A DNA stretch of 64,000 nucleotides from positions 77,915 to 141,914 of the forward strand of contig CALMAK010000018.1 in the NCBI GenBank assembly GCA_937859515.1, read 5' to 3'. Source of the stretch: an uncultured Candidatus Saccharibacteria bacterium. GTDB lineage: Bacteria > Patescibacteriota > Saccharimonadia > Saccharimonadales > Saccharimonadaceae. This document shows positions 24,599 to 33,411 of this stretch, in pieces; positions within the stretch are counted from its first letter, which is position 1, and the number at the start of each line of letters is the position of its first letter. The translations under genes were made by a program, and so were the position numbers. A model generated the notes under the pieces. The model did not search any database and was not told where the DNA came from. It worked only from the letters and a program-made list of their open reading frames with translations.

Positions 24599-26485
24599 AT
24601 GAACGATCCAAAAGTAAAACAACAGATAGCTGATAAGATACGCGACGCTTCTAACATCTTGGTGACGGTCAGTAAAAATCCGTCGGTTGACGAGCTGTCT
24701 GCTGCGCTTGGTCTGACGCTGTTATTGAATAAGATGGACAAGCATGCCACGGCTATCTTTAGTGGCCAGACGCCACCTGCTATTACCTTTTTGGAGCCAG
24801 ATAAGACATTTGAGGGGACGACAGATAGCCTACGCGATTTTATTATTGCCCTCGACAAAGAAAAGGCCGACCATCTTCGCTATAAGCTAGAAGGAGATTT
24901 GGTAAAAATCTATATCACGCCGTATCGTAATACGATTACTAGTGATGATCTCGAGTTTAGCCAGGGTGACTACAATGTTGAACTTGTTATTGCGTTGGGC
25001 GTTGAGGACAAAGATAATCTTGATGAGGCGTTGGATGGCCACGGCAAGATTCTTCATGATGCCACAGTTATCACCCTCACTGCGGGCGAGCAAACGAGTA
25101 ACCTTGGCAGTGTTGACTGGCATGATGCCAATGCGAGTAGTCTTAGCGAGATGCTAACATCTCTTTACGAGTCAATGAAGCTGGACAAGAAGTTGCTAGA
25201 TCAGTCAATTGCCACGGCGTTCTTGACCGGTATTGTTTCGGCGACTGAACGATTCAGTAACCCACGCACATCATCGCGTGTTATGACGATTGCTGCAACC
25301 TTGATGGCGGCTGGTGCTGATCAGCAACTCATTGCAGCCCAGCTGGAAGAAGCCGCGGAAGAGCCTGAAATCGAAAATGAGACTGATAATAGTGAGGAGA
25401 TTGCTGAGTCAAAAAATGGTGAGGTTGTTCTAGCCGAGGGAGAGTCTACGAAGCTAAAAGAAGATAAACCAGCGCCAACGAAGAAGAGGGCGAATGGTGA
25501 GCTTGTCATTAACCATCAAAAAGAAGGAACGCTCGAGGAGGTCGCCGAAGAGACGACCCGTGAGCGCCTTGAGGAATCGGCACGTGCTGCCGAGCGTGCC
25601 CTGGAGAAACAAGAAGAAGCTGCTGCAGCTATTGCACCACCTCCTGTGCAGCAGCCAGTTGCACCGCCAGCAGGAGCAGTTGATTTCACTCCGAGCAACC
25701 ATCAAGGTCAGGTAGCAACCTCAGCACAAGAAGCTCCAATGCTTGGCGGGACCTTAAATGCGACGTCCGAACAGGCCGAAGAGGATAAGCGCCGTGAGAT
25801 TGAACGCGACAAAAATAAGGTTATCTTATCGCATAGCTACCTCGGTGGAAGTGGACAACCTACTTATAATTCATCTATTAACAGTGTGAGTGCTGGTGAG
25901 GGTGGCGATGAGGCGGCCATCGACGTATTTGCTGCTGCTCCAACCGCAGGTTTGTCATCAGAGATAGAGCCAGCTTCAGCACCAACAGTTGAAGCCCCGG
26001 CAATTACTCCGCCATCAGAAAGTGTCGCAACGTTGCCCGAGCCTGTTATTCCTGAACCTACACCCGAGCCAGAGCCTTCAATCGTACCTCCGCCACCGGT
26101 TATTCCATCGGCACCAACGTTGGCTGATATCGATGCGCAAAACCGTACACCTCAACCATCTCCTGAGATGTCACACGACGAGGCTCGTGCAGCGATTGAT
26201 GCGGCCTTCGCTGCGTCGCCAATACCAGAAGTACCTCCATTGCCGCCAGCACCCGAAGCACCAGCGATGCCCGATCTTGCGTCGATTGGACTGCCGCTAC
26301 CTCCACCGCTGCCGGAGGATTTTTCGGCAGGTTTGCCATCGTTGCCGCCAACGAGTGAGCCAGAGCGCCTTGGTGATATCTTGACTACCGATTCAGCTGA
26401 GCTCCCTCAAGTGGGGATTGCTGCTGCACCACAACCAACCGCATCAAGTGACCCTGGCCAGTTCCGCATTCCTGGACAAGGCTAA
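24599..26485 (+). CDS. DHH-like protein with degenerate active site and long acidic/Pro-rich tail
   Basis: 628 residues. Residues 1-250 follow the fold order of DHH phosphoesterases: ILVTVSKNPSVDELSAALGL resembles the motif I region but the DxD-type acids are absent; GSVDWHDANASS stands where the DHH motif sits; LTGIVSATERF corresponds to the 'aGI..DTG.F' segment. Catalysis is therefore doubtful. Residues 260-350 are acidic with a coiled-coil-like EERLEESARAAERA stretch; the last 280 residues are Pro/Ala/Glu-rich and disordered. No membrane segment. Such a protein may be a scaffold or nucleotide sensor, which is inference. Confidence 0.7.
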   Translation: MNDPKVKQQIADKIRDASNILVTVSKNPSVDELSAALGLTLLLNKMDKHATAIFSGQTPPAITFLEPDKTFEGTTDSLRDFIIALDKEKADHLRYKLEGDLVKIYITPYRNTITSDDLEFSQGDYNVELVIALGVEDKDNLDEALDGHGKILHDATVITLTAGEQTSNLGSVDWHDANASSLSEMLTSLYESMKLDKKLLDQSIATAFLTGIVSATERFSNPRTSSRVMTIAATLMAAGADQQLIAAQLEEAAEEPEIENETDNSEEIAESKNGEVVLAEGESTKLKEDKPAPTKKRANGELVINHQKEGTLEEVAEETTRERLEESARAAERALEKQEEAAAAIAPPPVQQPVAPPAGAVDFTPSNHQGQVATSAQEAPMLGGTLNATSEQAEEDKRREIERDKNKVILSHSYLGGSGQPTYNSSINSVSAGEGGDEAAIDVFAAAPTAGLSSEIEPASAPTVEAPAITPPSESVATLPEPVIPEPTPEPEPSIVPPPPVIPSAPTLADIDAQNRTPQPSPEMSHDEARAAIDAAFAASPIPEVPPLPPAPEAPAMPDLASIGLPLPPPLPEDFSAGLPSLPPTSEPERLGDILTTDSAELPQVGIAAAPQPTASSDPGQFRIPGQG

Positions 26486-27153
26486 CACGTCTCTATGTGA
26501 AAACACTCAACTGATAAGCGCTCTTCACCGAGCGCTTTTAGGTTGGTGCCGTCTGTGCGCTGTGAATGATGTGCGTCAACGATACGGTATTTATCGGTGA
26601 GAAAAGAATTAACGTCAATTCGATGAGTTATATAACTATCTTCACGTGCTCTCGGTTCGTAGTAGGCGGTGTTTGATAATGGCGCCTGGTCGCTATTTAA
26701 GCAGAAATACCAAGCCTCATGGGCACCAAACTGGCGCATCATTCGGGCTGTAAGGTGCGAGGCGGCAATATGGTCGCGGTGGCCTGTGATACCCAGGGGT
26801 TCAAATGACATGAACGATAGATGGGCGGGTGAGCGATAATCGGCAAGAATCCGACTAATATGATGATTCACCTTGGTGTCCAGATCTTCATTTGTGATAA
26901 GTGACAGTCCGTCGTCTGGATAATGCAGCGCCGTTACCGTCCTGGCGCCTAGTAGTTTGGCGGCTGATTGCCATTCATCGAGGCGTGTATTACCCAAGAG
27001 GGGTACATTATCTGGATTGGTGCCGCCTTCGCCATCAGTCAGTAGCATGAGGTGAATGTCGTATCCCTCATCGTGTAATTTTAGCAGCGTACCACTGGGT
27101 CCAAACGCTTCATCGTCGGGATGGGCAAAGATACCTATCATCAGTTTCTTCAT
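26482..27153 (-). CDS. PIG-L/LmbE-family deacetylase
   Basis: 223 residues with the family zinc motif AHPDDE (residues 10-15) and the partner histidines in GHRDHI near 127. These enzymes remove N-acetyl groups from GlcNAc-type substrates such as cell-surface or thiol precursors; the substrate is not evident. It diverges from truB across 21 bp. Read on the minus strand TATACT is 6 bases before its ATG. Its 3' end overlaps the DHH-like gene by 4 bases. Confidence 0.9.
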   Translation of the reverse strand: MKKLMIGIFAHPDDEAFGPSGTLLKLHDEGYDIHLMLLTDGEGGTNPDNVPLLGNTRLDEWQSAAKLLGARTVTALHYPDDGLSLITNEDLDTKVNHHISRILADYRSPAHLSFMSFEPLGITGHRDHIAASHLTARMMRQFGAHEAWYFCLNSDQAPLSNTAYYEPRAREDSYITHRIDVNSFLTDKYRIVDAHHSQRTDGTNLKALGEERLSVECFHIETC

Positions 27154-27174
27154 GACTCTAGTATACTTGAAGAG
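27154..27174. promoter_or_regulatory. Divergent 21-bp promoter with shared AGTATACT palindrome
   Basis: Only 21 bases separate the start codons of the PIG-L gene (minus, 27153) and truB (plus, 27175). AGTATACT at 27160-27167 supplies TATACT on both strands, 7 bases before truB and 6 before PIG-L. There is no room for a Shine-Dalgarno on either side, so both mRNAs should be leaderless. Confidence 0.75.
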
Positions 27175-27873
27175 ATGATATTTGATCTGACTGGTGCCAA
27201 GGATGGCATTTTACTAGTTGATAAGCCGGCTGGATGGACCAGTTTTGACGTTGTGGCGAAAATCCGTGCACAGATTCGTGCAGAGTATCGGGTACGTGGT
27301 GAACGACCAACCAAACGGCAGCTGAAGGTAGGGCATGCTGGCACATTAGACCCGTTTGCGACGGGACTACTAGTGATATTGCTGGGTGATGCAACAAAAA
27401 AGGCAGGGGAATTTTTAAAGCTTGATAAGGTGTATGAAGCAACCTTTCGATTAGGTCAGACCAGCACCACAGGTGATCCTGAAGGTGAAATTACCAATGT
27501 GTCGGATAACATACCAACGCGAGAAGATGTCGAAGCTATTTTCCAGCAATTTGTGGGTGAGATTACTCAGATACCACCCGCTTACAGTGCTATTAAGGTT
27601 AATGGTCAACGTGCCTATAAACTGGCGCGCGAAGGCAAGGAAGTTGAGGTGCCTGAGCGAACTGTGTCAATCTATTCGATTGATCTGGTTGAGTATACGT
27701 ATCCGTATGTAAAAATTCGCACGCATGTTGGCAGTGGTACCTATATTCGCACGCTAGGCGAGGATATAGGTAAGGCGTTGGGGACGGGAGCATATTGCCA
27801 TAATTTGCGTCGAACTGTGGTGGGTCTCAGTAGTATAGACGCAGCTATGAGTCCGACTCAACTAACGCCTTAA
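27175..27873 (+). CDS. truB: tRNA pseudouridine-55 synthase
   Basis: 232 residues. ILLVDKPAGWTSFDVVAK near residue 12 and the catalytic motif GHAGTLDPFATGLL near 57, where the Asp attacks U55 of the tRNA T-loop; IPPAYSAIKVNGQRAY near 130 and RIRTHVGSGTYIRTL-like segment near 180. Size fits a short TruB with little C-terminal PUA. The frame is open from 27121, but that part lies antisense to the PIG-L start, so I start at 27175 next to TATACT. Confidence 0.94.
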   Translation: MIFDLTGAKDGILLVDKPAGWTSFDVVAKIRAQIRAEYRVRGERPTKRQLKVGHAGTLDPFATGLLVILLGDATKKAGEFLKLDKVYEATFRLGQTSTTGDPEGEITNVSDNIPTREDVEAIFQQFVGEITQIPPAYSAIKVNGQRAYKLAREGKEVEVPERTVSIYSIDLVEYTYPYVKIRTHVGSGTYIRTLGEDIGKALGTGAYCHNLRRTVVGLSSIDAAMSPTQLTP

Positions 27874-28414
27874 TTCGTATGAGGTCACGATCGATAAGCT
27901 TTGTGACATTTTCGATTGTACTCGGAGTATTGTTTGCAAGAAATGTAGCTTCATCGAAGGCAATCCATCGTCCTCGTCGAAGACCACTCTCAAGGGGATT
28001 GCCAAATAATGCTTCTTCGCCTTGATCAACAGGTAACACAGATACGGGGTAGTTGAGGGTGACGCCTGTAGGCAGCTTGCTGCCAATGGGAAGCGATATT
28101 ACGCCGCCAGCTCCGCTATCATTCAGGAGCTGATGAGAGCCATCTTCCTGGAAAACGATGGCGACGCTTGATGGAGCTGGTATTGTTCCGCCAAAAACAA
28201 ATGTTTTGCCCGCATATTCTTCTTGACCAAGAGTACTGTCAAAAGCAAGAATATCAAGGCCTTGGTAGTCATTCTCGGAGACATATTCGGCATAGCGATG
28301 AGAGGCCTCATAAAACTCATGTATGGCTTCTAGGGACTTTTCGTTGCGTTCACTGCTCGCAGCCCTTGCGTTTTCTGCCTGGTGCTGTTTGATTCGATCG
28401 AGGGGATTGACCAT
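27845..28414 (-). CDS. Unknown soluble protein (189 aa)
   Basis: Helical, charged N-terminus (MVNPLDRIKQHQAENARAAS...) to about residue 50, then a mixed domain with GGVISLPIGSKLP and a 'GLRRGRWIAFDEATFL' segment. No signal peptide or membrane helix. AAGGAGTAACT stands before the ATG at 28414. It follows the large VirB6-like gene by 19 bases on the same strand, so the two are probably one transcription unit. Its end overlaps truB by 29 bases. Family not recognised. Confidence 0.6.
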   Translation of the reverse strand: MVNPLDRIKQHQAENARAASSERNEKSLEAIHEFYEASHRYAEYVSENDYQGLDILAFDSTLGQEEYAGKTFVFGGTIPAPSSVAIVFQEDGSHQLLNDSGAGGVISLPIGSKLPTGVTLNYPVSVLPVDQGEEALFGNPLESGLRRGRWIAFDEATFLANNTPSTIENVTKLIDRDLIRIKALVESDS

Positions 28415-28433
28415 AGTTACTCCTTATGATGAT

Positions 28434-31145
28434 TTATACAATAGTGCCAGGGGGCGGTAGGGTAATGCCCTTACGTGTAGCTTCTTCAATTTCCGCATCA
28501 CTATAGATTGAGTACTTTTCACGAACACCCTGCTTAACTTGTGCAAGTGCACCAGGGTTGTTGCGGATCATGTTTATGACGCCCATGTAACCTGATTTAT
28601 CTGGTTGATTATGTAATAGTGTTAGTGCATGGTGGTGGGTAGAAACATTCTGAGCGGCGAATGCATTAGCGGTGAGGTTGGTCCATGTGTCGGTTGCGCT
28701 AGAAATAGCATTGAATGTACTTGGTTGTGTGTCGCCTGGGCGCTGTGTATTGACCAACCAGAATTCGATGTCTTTACCCGTGCTAAGAATACTGCTGTCA
28801 GTTGCCACAAACTCTTTAAAGTCGTTGAGGTCTTCTCGATTACCACCGTAATTCGCTTCATAGTGCTGGAACGCCTCACGTAACTTCGCTACACCTGGAC
28901 CACCGTTCTTGGACATCCTTTGGGCGTATGCGACGCGCTGTGCCTGAGTGGTGGCTGATGTAAAGGCATCGAATAATTGATCGTTATTAGTAGCGAGGTT
29001 GTAGTCCATCGTGTCTTTAATATTTGCAATATCATCCATCATGAACTTCGAAGCAGTTTTCTTGGCGGTTGCCATGGCTGATAGATACCCTTCTTCACCG
29101 CGTATACCGCCAGCTTGACGAGCGATACTCTCATTATTAGAAATAACTGAGGCATAGTTTTGTGCTTGCTGTGCCAACGCACTGTTTTGACGGTCGGTTG
29201 CGACCTTTGTTGAGAGTAACGAATCCTGTGCAAGTCGAGCATAGTTAACGACGTGCGGTGTAGCTTGCATATGGCCTGGTATACGGCCTTGTGTTCTGAT
29301 TTCCTCGTAATCAGCGTCATGCTCTTTGTGGAGGCCTGACTGAATATCTTTCAGTACGCGCTGTTGTAGCTTGCTCTCAACCACGGGTGTCGTGTGGTTT
29401 CGCTCCCAGTTTTGAATTTCAGCGTTAACCTGTGCATTCTCAAGATTCAACTTAACCTGGCGCACATCGACATCAAGTTGCTGCAAAGAAGCATTACTAA
29501 CCTTGGCGCGTTCATAGCGAAGGGCAGAGTTGTTTTCACCAACTGTCTTGCGCTCGGCGGCTTCGCGGGTACGCTGGTCAAGGTCGCTAAAGTCGCGGCT
29601 GTTTGCCCAGCTGGCATCTGCCATAGCATTGTGGGCATTGCGCCAGCCTTCCCGGCGACGACGACTGCGGTCCATGCGCTGTCCAGCGCGTTGAGCGGCA
29701 CCAAGAATGTCACGTCGTGCAGGGGTCCCAAGGCGGCGTGCCTTGATGTTTTCGGCGCGGTCCTTAGCAAAGTTGCGGGTGCGGTCGATCATACCCTTGT
29801 TTGGGTTGTTGACCATACCAGCGATACGTCCGAGGAGCGATCCGCTGAACTTAATCAGAAACGGCGTCACAAATAGTGGTGCAACTTGCACAATCATGCC
29901 GAGAATAACGAGGTTAATCGAATCGGCATTCTGAATGATGACAGTGCCAGCCAGTTGCGAACCGCCGAAAATCACCGAAAAGGCAGGGAAGAGGATCAGC
30001 ATTGTCATAAAGAGTCCGCGCCACTTATCGAACCACTTTTCAGTATTGGGAAGAAGATAAGCGACAAAGGCTAGTGGCGCCAAGATGGTCAGGATGGTGA
30101 TAATTGCTTGTCGTCCAGCCATAACCAACAGGGCAACGAGTACTGCCACGAGCAAGGTGACGAGCGCAGGCAGCAATAGAGCGATGGCACCGATTATGCC
30201 GTACGTGGCGATACCACTGAAGGCGGCGATACTACCGGCGGTCAGCAGGGCGCCACCAGACAGGACAAATGATGACATACTTTCCCAGCTAATAATGTCC
30301 CAAGTATTCCCCTCGGTGCCGACCAGTCCGTTGCGCATCGAGATGAACAAGTTTTGAATGCTGTGGCCAAGGATATTTGAGATGTCGATCGCTAGCGCAC
30401 AGATGATATACGAAAGGTTAACAAGAACTGCGGCAACAATAATACGAGGTAGGAGTTTTTTGATGCCGTAGTTACTGACGCCAAAACTTGTCAGCTGTGA
30501 ATAGATGATGATCAGAAACGCAATCACAAAGGCAATGTTTGCGAAGGTGCGCATAAAGCCCCATGCACGGAACATGGCGTTTTCTTGGTCGGTGTTAATT
30601 GGACGCACTGTTAGGAAGCCTACAAGGATATCAAACACCCAATCCATAAACGAGGCGAGGGTATTGGTGACGGGGCAGATAATCCAGCCAAGTCCACCTT
30701 CGACCACACAAGAGCTTGTGCCGTCGTTAGCGGTGTTTGGGTCAACTTCAAGGGCTTGTGCTGAGGTAGAGCCACCAAAATTATTAGGTCCATTATAGGG
30801 GTGGGTGCGATAATTCACGCCATTTGCTGTACCAGGGTCGACACCAGGTGCAAAATAGAGGATGTGAATTTTACGATTGGTCGTGCCAGTCGGTTCGACA
30901 TAGGTGAAGACCTGGGTGTCTTTTGGAAGCTTAAGAGCAGCAACTGTCTGATCAGAGGCGGGGCCTGCGTAGACGTCTCCTTGGTAGGTCATCGAGTTGC
31001 CGCTCCAAGAGACATCGGCCGCAAAAGTATTGGCAGGAGCAGCGACTATCCATAAAAGTACCGCGATGAGTACCGCGAGCACATAGGTAATGATACTACG
31101 TACAGAGAACCCTCTGTGTGTAGTGAATAGTCGTTGCTCCCACAT
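28434..31145 (-). CDS. Large polytopic membrane protein, VirB6/TrbL-like
   Basis: 903 residues. N-terminal membrane segment or signal, an outer loop of about 110 residues with Cys pair, then 8-9 membrane helices between about residues 150 and 440, and a long, charged helical cytoplasmic C-terminal region (about 450 residues). This resembles VirB6/TrbL-type channel proteins of type IV secretion or competence systems found in CPR bacteria; the assignment is by architecture only. TTGACT and, 17 bases on, TATGAT overlap the outermost ATG (31160), so I start at the second ATG, 31145, 10 bases after that -10. Confidence 0.7.
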   Translation of the reverse strand: MWEQRLFTTHRGFSVRSIITYVLAVLIAVLLWIVAAPANTFAADVSWSGNSMTYQGDVYAGPASDQTVAALKLPKDTQVFTYVEPTGTTNRKIHILYFAPGVDPGTANGVNYRTHPYNGPNNFGGSTSAQALEVDPNTANDGTSSCVVEGGLGWIICPVTNTLASFMDWVFDILVGFLTVRPINTDQENAMFRAWGFMRTFANIAFVIAFLIIIYSQLTSFGVSNYGIKKLLPRIIVAAVLVNLSYIICALAIDISNILGHSIQNLFISMRNGLVGTEGNTWDIISWESMSSFVLSGGALLTAGSIAAFSGIATYGIIGAIALLLPALVTLLVAVLVALLVMAGRQAIITILTILAPLAFVAYLLPNTEKWFDKWRGLFMTMLILFPAFSVIFGGSQLAGTVIIQNADSINLVILGMIVQVAPLFVTPFLIKFSGSLLGRIAGMVNNPNKGMIDRTRNFAKDRAENIKARRLGTPARRDILGAAQRAGQRMDRSRRRREGWRNAHNAMADASWANSRDFSDLDQRTREAAERKTVGENNSALRYERAKVSNASLQQLDVDVRQVKLNLENAQVNAEIQNWERNHTTPVVESKLQQRVLKDIQSGLHKEHDADYEEIRTQGRIPGHMQATPHVVNYARLAQDSLLSTKVATDRQNSALAQQAQNYASVISNNESIARQAGGIRGEEGYLSAMATAKKTASKFMMDDIANIKDTMDYNLATNNDQLFDAFTSATTQAQRVAYAQRMSKNGGPGVAKLREAFQHYEANYGGNREDLNDFKEFVATDSSILSTGKDIEFWLVNTQRPGDTQPSTFNAISSATDTWTNLTANAFAAQNVSTHHHALTLLHNQPDKSGYMGVINMIRNNPGALAQVKQGVREKYSIYSDAEIEEATRKGITLPPPGTIV

Positions 31146-31240
31146 ATCGCTGTTAATCATATCACTTTAGAGGTAAAAAGTCAATGGTTACGCACTATTC
31201 TTACATATAAAGCAAATATAGCGTATAAGATAAAAAAAGA

Positions 31241-31258
31241 ACCACCATATATGGTGGT
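31241..31258 (-). terminator. Palindromic terminator ahead of the VirB6-like gene
   Basis: ACCACCATATATGGTGGT is a perfect 18-base palindrome; on the minus strand it is followed by TCTTTTTTT. It ends read-through from the gene at 31339-31941. Confidence 0.75.
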
Positions 31259-31293
31259 GTAATCCAGAAAAGACGGAAACTTACATTGCCCGA

Positions 31294-31334
31294 GGGACCA
31301 GGGGTCACAGCAATTGCTGCGACCCCTGAGCCCC
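31294..31334 (-). terminator. Long hairpin at the 3' end of the GC-rich membrane gene
   Basis: AGGGGTC (31300-31306) with GACCCCT (31321-31327) around CAGCAATTGCTG, plus flanking GGG/CCC pairing. Together with the palindrome at 31241 it gives tandem terminators on the minus strand. Confidence 0.7.
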
Positions 31335-31338
31335 AAGG

Positions 31339-31941
31339 TCAGCACCCAACCACGAAGTCAGGATTTGGGTTGGTGGCGTCCTGCACGCAGGCTGTCTTGT
31401 TCTTCTCGAACGGGGTTTGGCTGATGCCGTGCGCCTGCTGAGTCATGAACATGACCACGACAGCGAGGACAACCAGACAGGTAATCGTTGCCCAGCGAAC
31501 ACGATAGCCAGCTGCCAGCAGCAGTCCAATGGCTGCTACTGCCAACGTGAGTATCGCTGCGATTGGCACGATGATTCCCAGGGGTCCCAGTATGCTCGTC
31601 AGTCCAGCCATCAGGTCGATCAGGAGCGTGCCAGTCAGTGCGCCAGCAATCCAGCCGATGATGCCCACGATAATCGCGTAGACAGCGACTTTCAGCGCAT
31701 CCTGGGTAAGGATTGTGGCAAGGAGCGGGGCTCGGCCGTACTGGCGAAGGAACCACAGGATGAACAGACCCAGCGCCATCAGTCCGATGAACACGAACGG
31801 CCACGGCGACGCAACCCATCCAATGACGCCCGCGAGGGTGCCGTAGATGAAGGCGTACCAGATCGGCCACGAGGGAGTCTCGTCGCCGATGACATACCGC
31901 TTGTTGGTGCCCGGAGTGGGCGGGTGGTTATGAGTGGCCAT
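31339..31941 (-). CDS. GC-rich multi-pass membrane protein, unknown function
   Basis: 200 residues: polar N-terminal 25 residues, about five membrane helices (for example WYAFIYGTLAGVIGWVA and LGIIVPIAAILTLAVAAIG), then an outer or inner tail with two cysteines. AAAGGAGGGG before the ATG at 31941 is strong, preceded by a leader of roughly 100 bases. Third codon positions are mostly G or C, unlike the adjacent VirB6-like gene and rpsO. No family recognised. It has two hairpins after it, so it is an isolated transcription unit. Confidence 0.75.
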   Translation of the reverse strand: MATHNHPPTPGTNKRYVIGDETPSWPIWYAFIYGTLAGVIGWVASPWPFVFIGLMALGLFILWFLRQYGRAPLLATILTQDALKVAVYAIIVGIIGWIAGALTGTLLIDLMAGLTSILGPLGIIVPIAAILTLAVAAIGLLLAAGYRVRWATITCLVVLAVVVMFMTQQAHGISQTPFEKNKTACVQDATNPNPDFVVGC

Positions 31942-32083
31942 GACGACCCCTCCTTTCGTTAGAGTTGTCGTTGATGGTCAATCCGTCTTTTCTGAATGAA
32001 CGTCCCTCGACGTCCGGAACAAGTCAAGACGGAGAAACTGACTAGCATATTAACATAAAAATACAAAAAAGTCAATGCACCTC

Positions 32084-32112
32084 TTGATTAATACCTCAAG
32101 AGCTGGTACAAT
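32084..32112 (+). promoter_or_regulatory. rpsO promoter
   Basis: TTGATT (32084-32089), 17 bases, TACAAT (32107-32112). CTCTTGA and TCAAGAG form an inverted repeat inside it. The ATG of rpsO follows after 9 bases without a Shine-Dalgarno. Confidence 0.7.
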
Positions 32113-32121
32113 CTACCCTTG

Positions 32122-32388
32122 ATGATTACTAAAGAGAACAAATCACAGGCAATTGCTTTGACTCAGGTTTCGAAGAACGACGTCGGGAGCCCACAGGCTC
32201 AGGTGTCGATCCTCACGGCTCGTATCAAAGAGGTGACAGAGCATCTCAAGGGTAACAAGCACGACCATATGGCTCGTCGCGGACTTATCCAAATGGTTGG
32301 GAAGCGAAAGCGCCTTTTGAAATATCTCGAGCGTAAAGACTTTGAGGCGTACAAGGACGTTGTCGCCAAGCTAGGACTACGTAAGTAG
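32122..32388 (+). CDS. rpsO: 30S ribosomal protein S15
   Basis: 88 residues of canonical S15: QVSILTARIKEVTEHLKGNK, HDHMARRGLIQMVGKRKRLL, KYLERKD. S15 binds the 16S central domain. TACAAT 32107-32112 is 9 bases before ATG 32122. In many bacteria rpsO sits next to pnp; here pnp lies 7 kb away with its own structured leader. A perfect terminator follows. Confidence 0.96.
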   Translation: MITKENKSQAIALTQVSKNDVGSPQAQVSILTARIKEVTEHLKGNKHDHMARRGLIQMVGKRKRLLKYLERKDFEAYKDVVAKLGLRK

Positions 32389-32403
32389 CTGACTCGGTTG
32401 CTT

Positions 32404-32433
32404 AAATACCCCAGGATTTCCCTGGGGTATTTT
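32404..32433. terminator. Terminator between rpsO and the Nudix gene
   Basis: AAATACCCCAGG, ATTTC loop, CCTGGGGTATTT, a perfect 12-bp stem with flanking A and T, able to work on both strands for these convergent genes. Confidence 0.88.
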
Positions 32434-32455
32434 ATTATTGGTATCTTTGTAAACA

Positions 32456-32920
32456 TTACTTTTCGGCAAAGTTATCAGCGATGTAGACTGGCTGGTCTTG
32501 CATGATATAAGTAGCGATATCGACTGTCGATAAGAATCGTGGATAGATCAGTACTTCTTTTGGATCGACAAACTCGATACGGGCAATCTCATCATCGCCA
32601 TGAGTGGTCAGCGAAAGGTCAATATCAACAAAGTCCTCTGGATTATTGATTTGGAAGAAAAACTCCAATTCTTCGGTATGGTCACGGCGTTTTGAGTTGA
32701 ACTGCTGCATGAACAATAACTTGCCTACCTGGGCGGTAATGGCTGTTTCTTCCATCAATTCACGTGCGACACCGTCATGCAACGATTCGTGCGGGTCAAG
32801 CCCACCACCGGGGATAGCCCAATAATCTACTTCGCTACCATCACTGTTCTTGTGTTTGACGGCGAGTAGTTTCCCATCCCGCCAGATAATACCACGTACG
32901 TTGACGCGTCGTTTTGTCAT
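32456..32920 (-). CDS. Nudix hydrolase
   Basis: 154 residues with Nudix box GGGLDPHESLHDGVARELME followed by ETAITA near residue 37-61. N-terminal RRVNVRGIIWRDGKLLAVKH is the usual first strand pair. ATAAGGAGCAAGCG precedes the ATG at 32920. Substrate unknown. It is separated from the convergent rpsO by a shared terminator. Confidence 0.88.
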   Translation of the reverse strand: MTKRRVNVRGIIWRDGKLLAVKHKNSDGSEVDYWAIPGGGLDPHESLHDGVARELMEETAITAQVGKLLFMQQFNSKRRDHTEELEFFFQINNPEDFVDIDLSLTTHGDDEIARIEFVDPKEVLIYPRFLSTVDIATYIMQDQPVYIADNFAEK

Positions 32921-33032
32921 CGCTTGCTCCTTATAATTATTAGTTATTGGAGCGCCAGTGGTCCGGTTCGTCCGGACATTCCACGCATAGAGGAACCGAC
33001 TGGTTCATAGTGAATACAGTATACTACACAGT

Positions 33033-33404
33033 ATGACGGTATGGGAATCGGGAAGAGAATCAAGATTATTAGATGATATCATTGCGGGTCGCAAGACGAT
33101 TGAAGGGCGATTGAATCGTAGTAAATTTGCTGAATATCGACCGGATGATATCATCAAATTGCGTCGAGATTATCGTGACGAATATGGTGTGCTGCAAGAC
33201 GGCGAGCCAAATGCAGCACAGGTAAAGATAGTGGCAATTCGGCACTATCCAGATTTCCTCTCGATGGCGCAGGCAGAAGGATATGAAAGGGTAATCCCAG
33301 GCACTGCGAATGCCCAAGCAGCAGCGGATGAATACAATAGATATTATTCCGCTGAAGATCAGGCGAAATATGGTGTGCTGGCGATAGAGGTAGTGCTATA
33401 CTGA
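33033..33404 (+). CDS. ASCH-domain protein
   Basis: 123 residues. IIAGRKTIEGRLNRSKFAEY near residue 16 and a following 'RPDDIIKLRR' strand are the ASCH/PUA-like RNA-binding signature, and the end YGVLAIEVVLY closes the barrel. Members are thought to bind RNA or modified nucleotides. TATACT 33020-33025 is 7 bases before the ATG. Its last codons contain the TATACT used by the next gene. Confidence 0.85.
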   Translation: MTVWESGRESRLLDDIIAGRKTIEGRLNRSKFAEYRPDDIIKLRRDYRDEYGVLQDGEPNAAQVKIVAIRHYPDFLSMAQAEGYERVIPGTANAQAAADEYNRYYSAEDQAKYGVLAIEVVLY

Positions 33405-33411
33405 AGGAAAG

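Noticed and set aside
32941..33010. Possible tRNA or small RNA (GTCCGG/CCGGAC and GGAACC/GGTTC hairpins)
   Set aside because: No acceptor stem, anticodon arm or CCA pattern; only short local hairpins in a promoter region.
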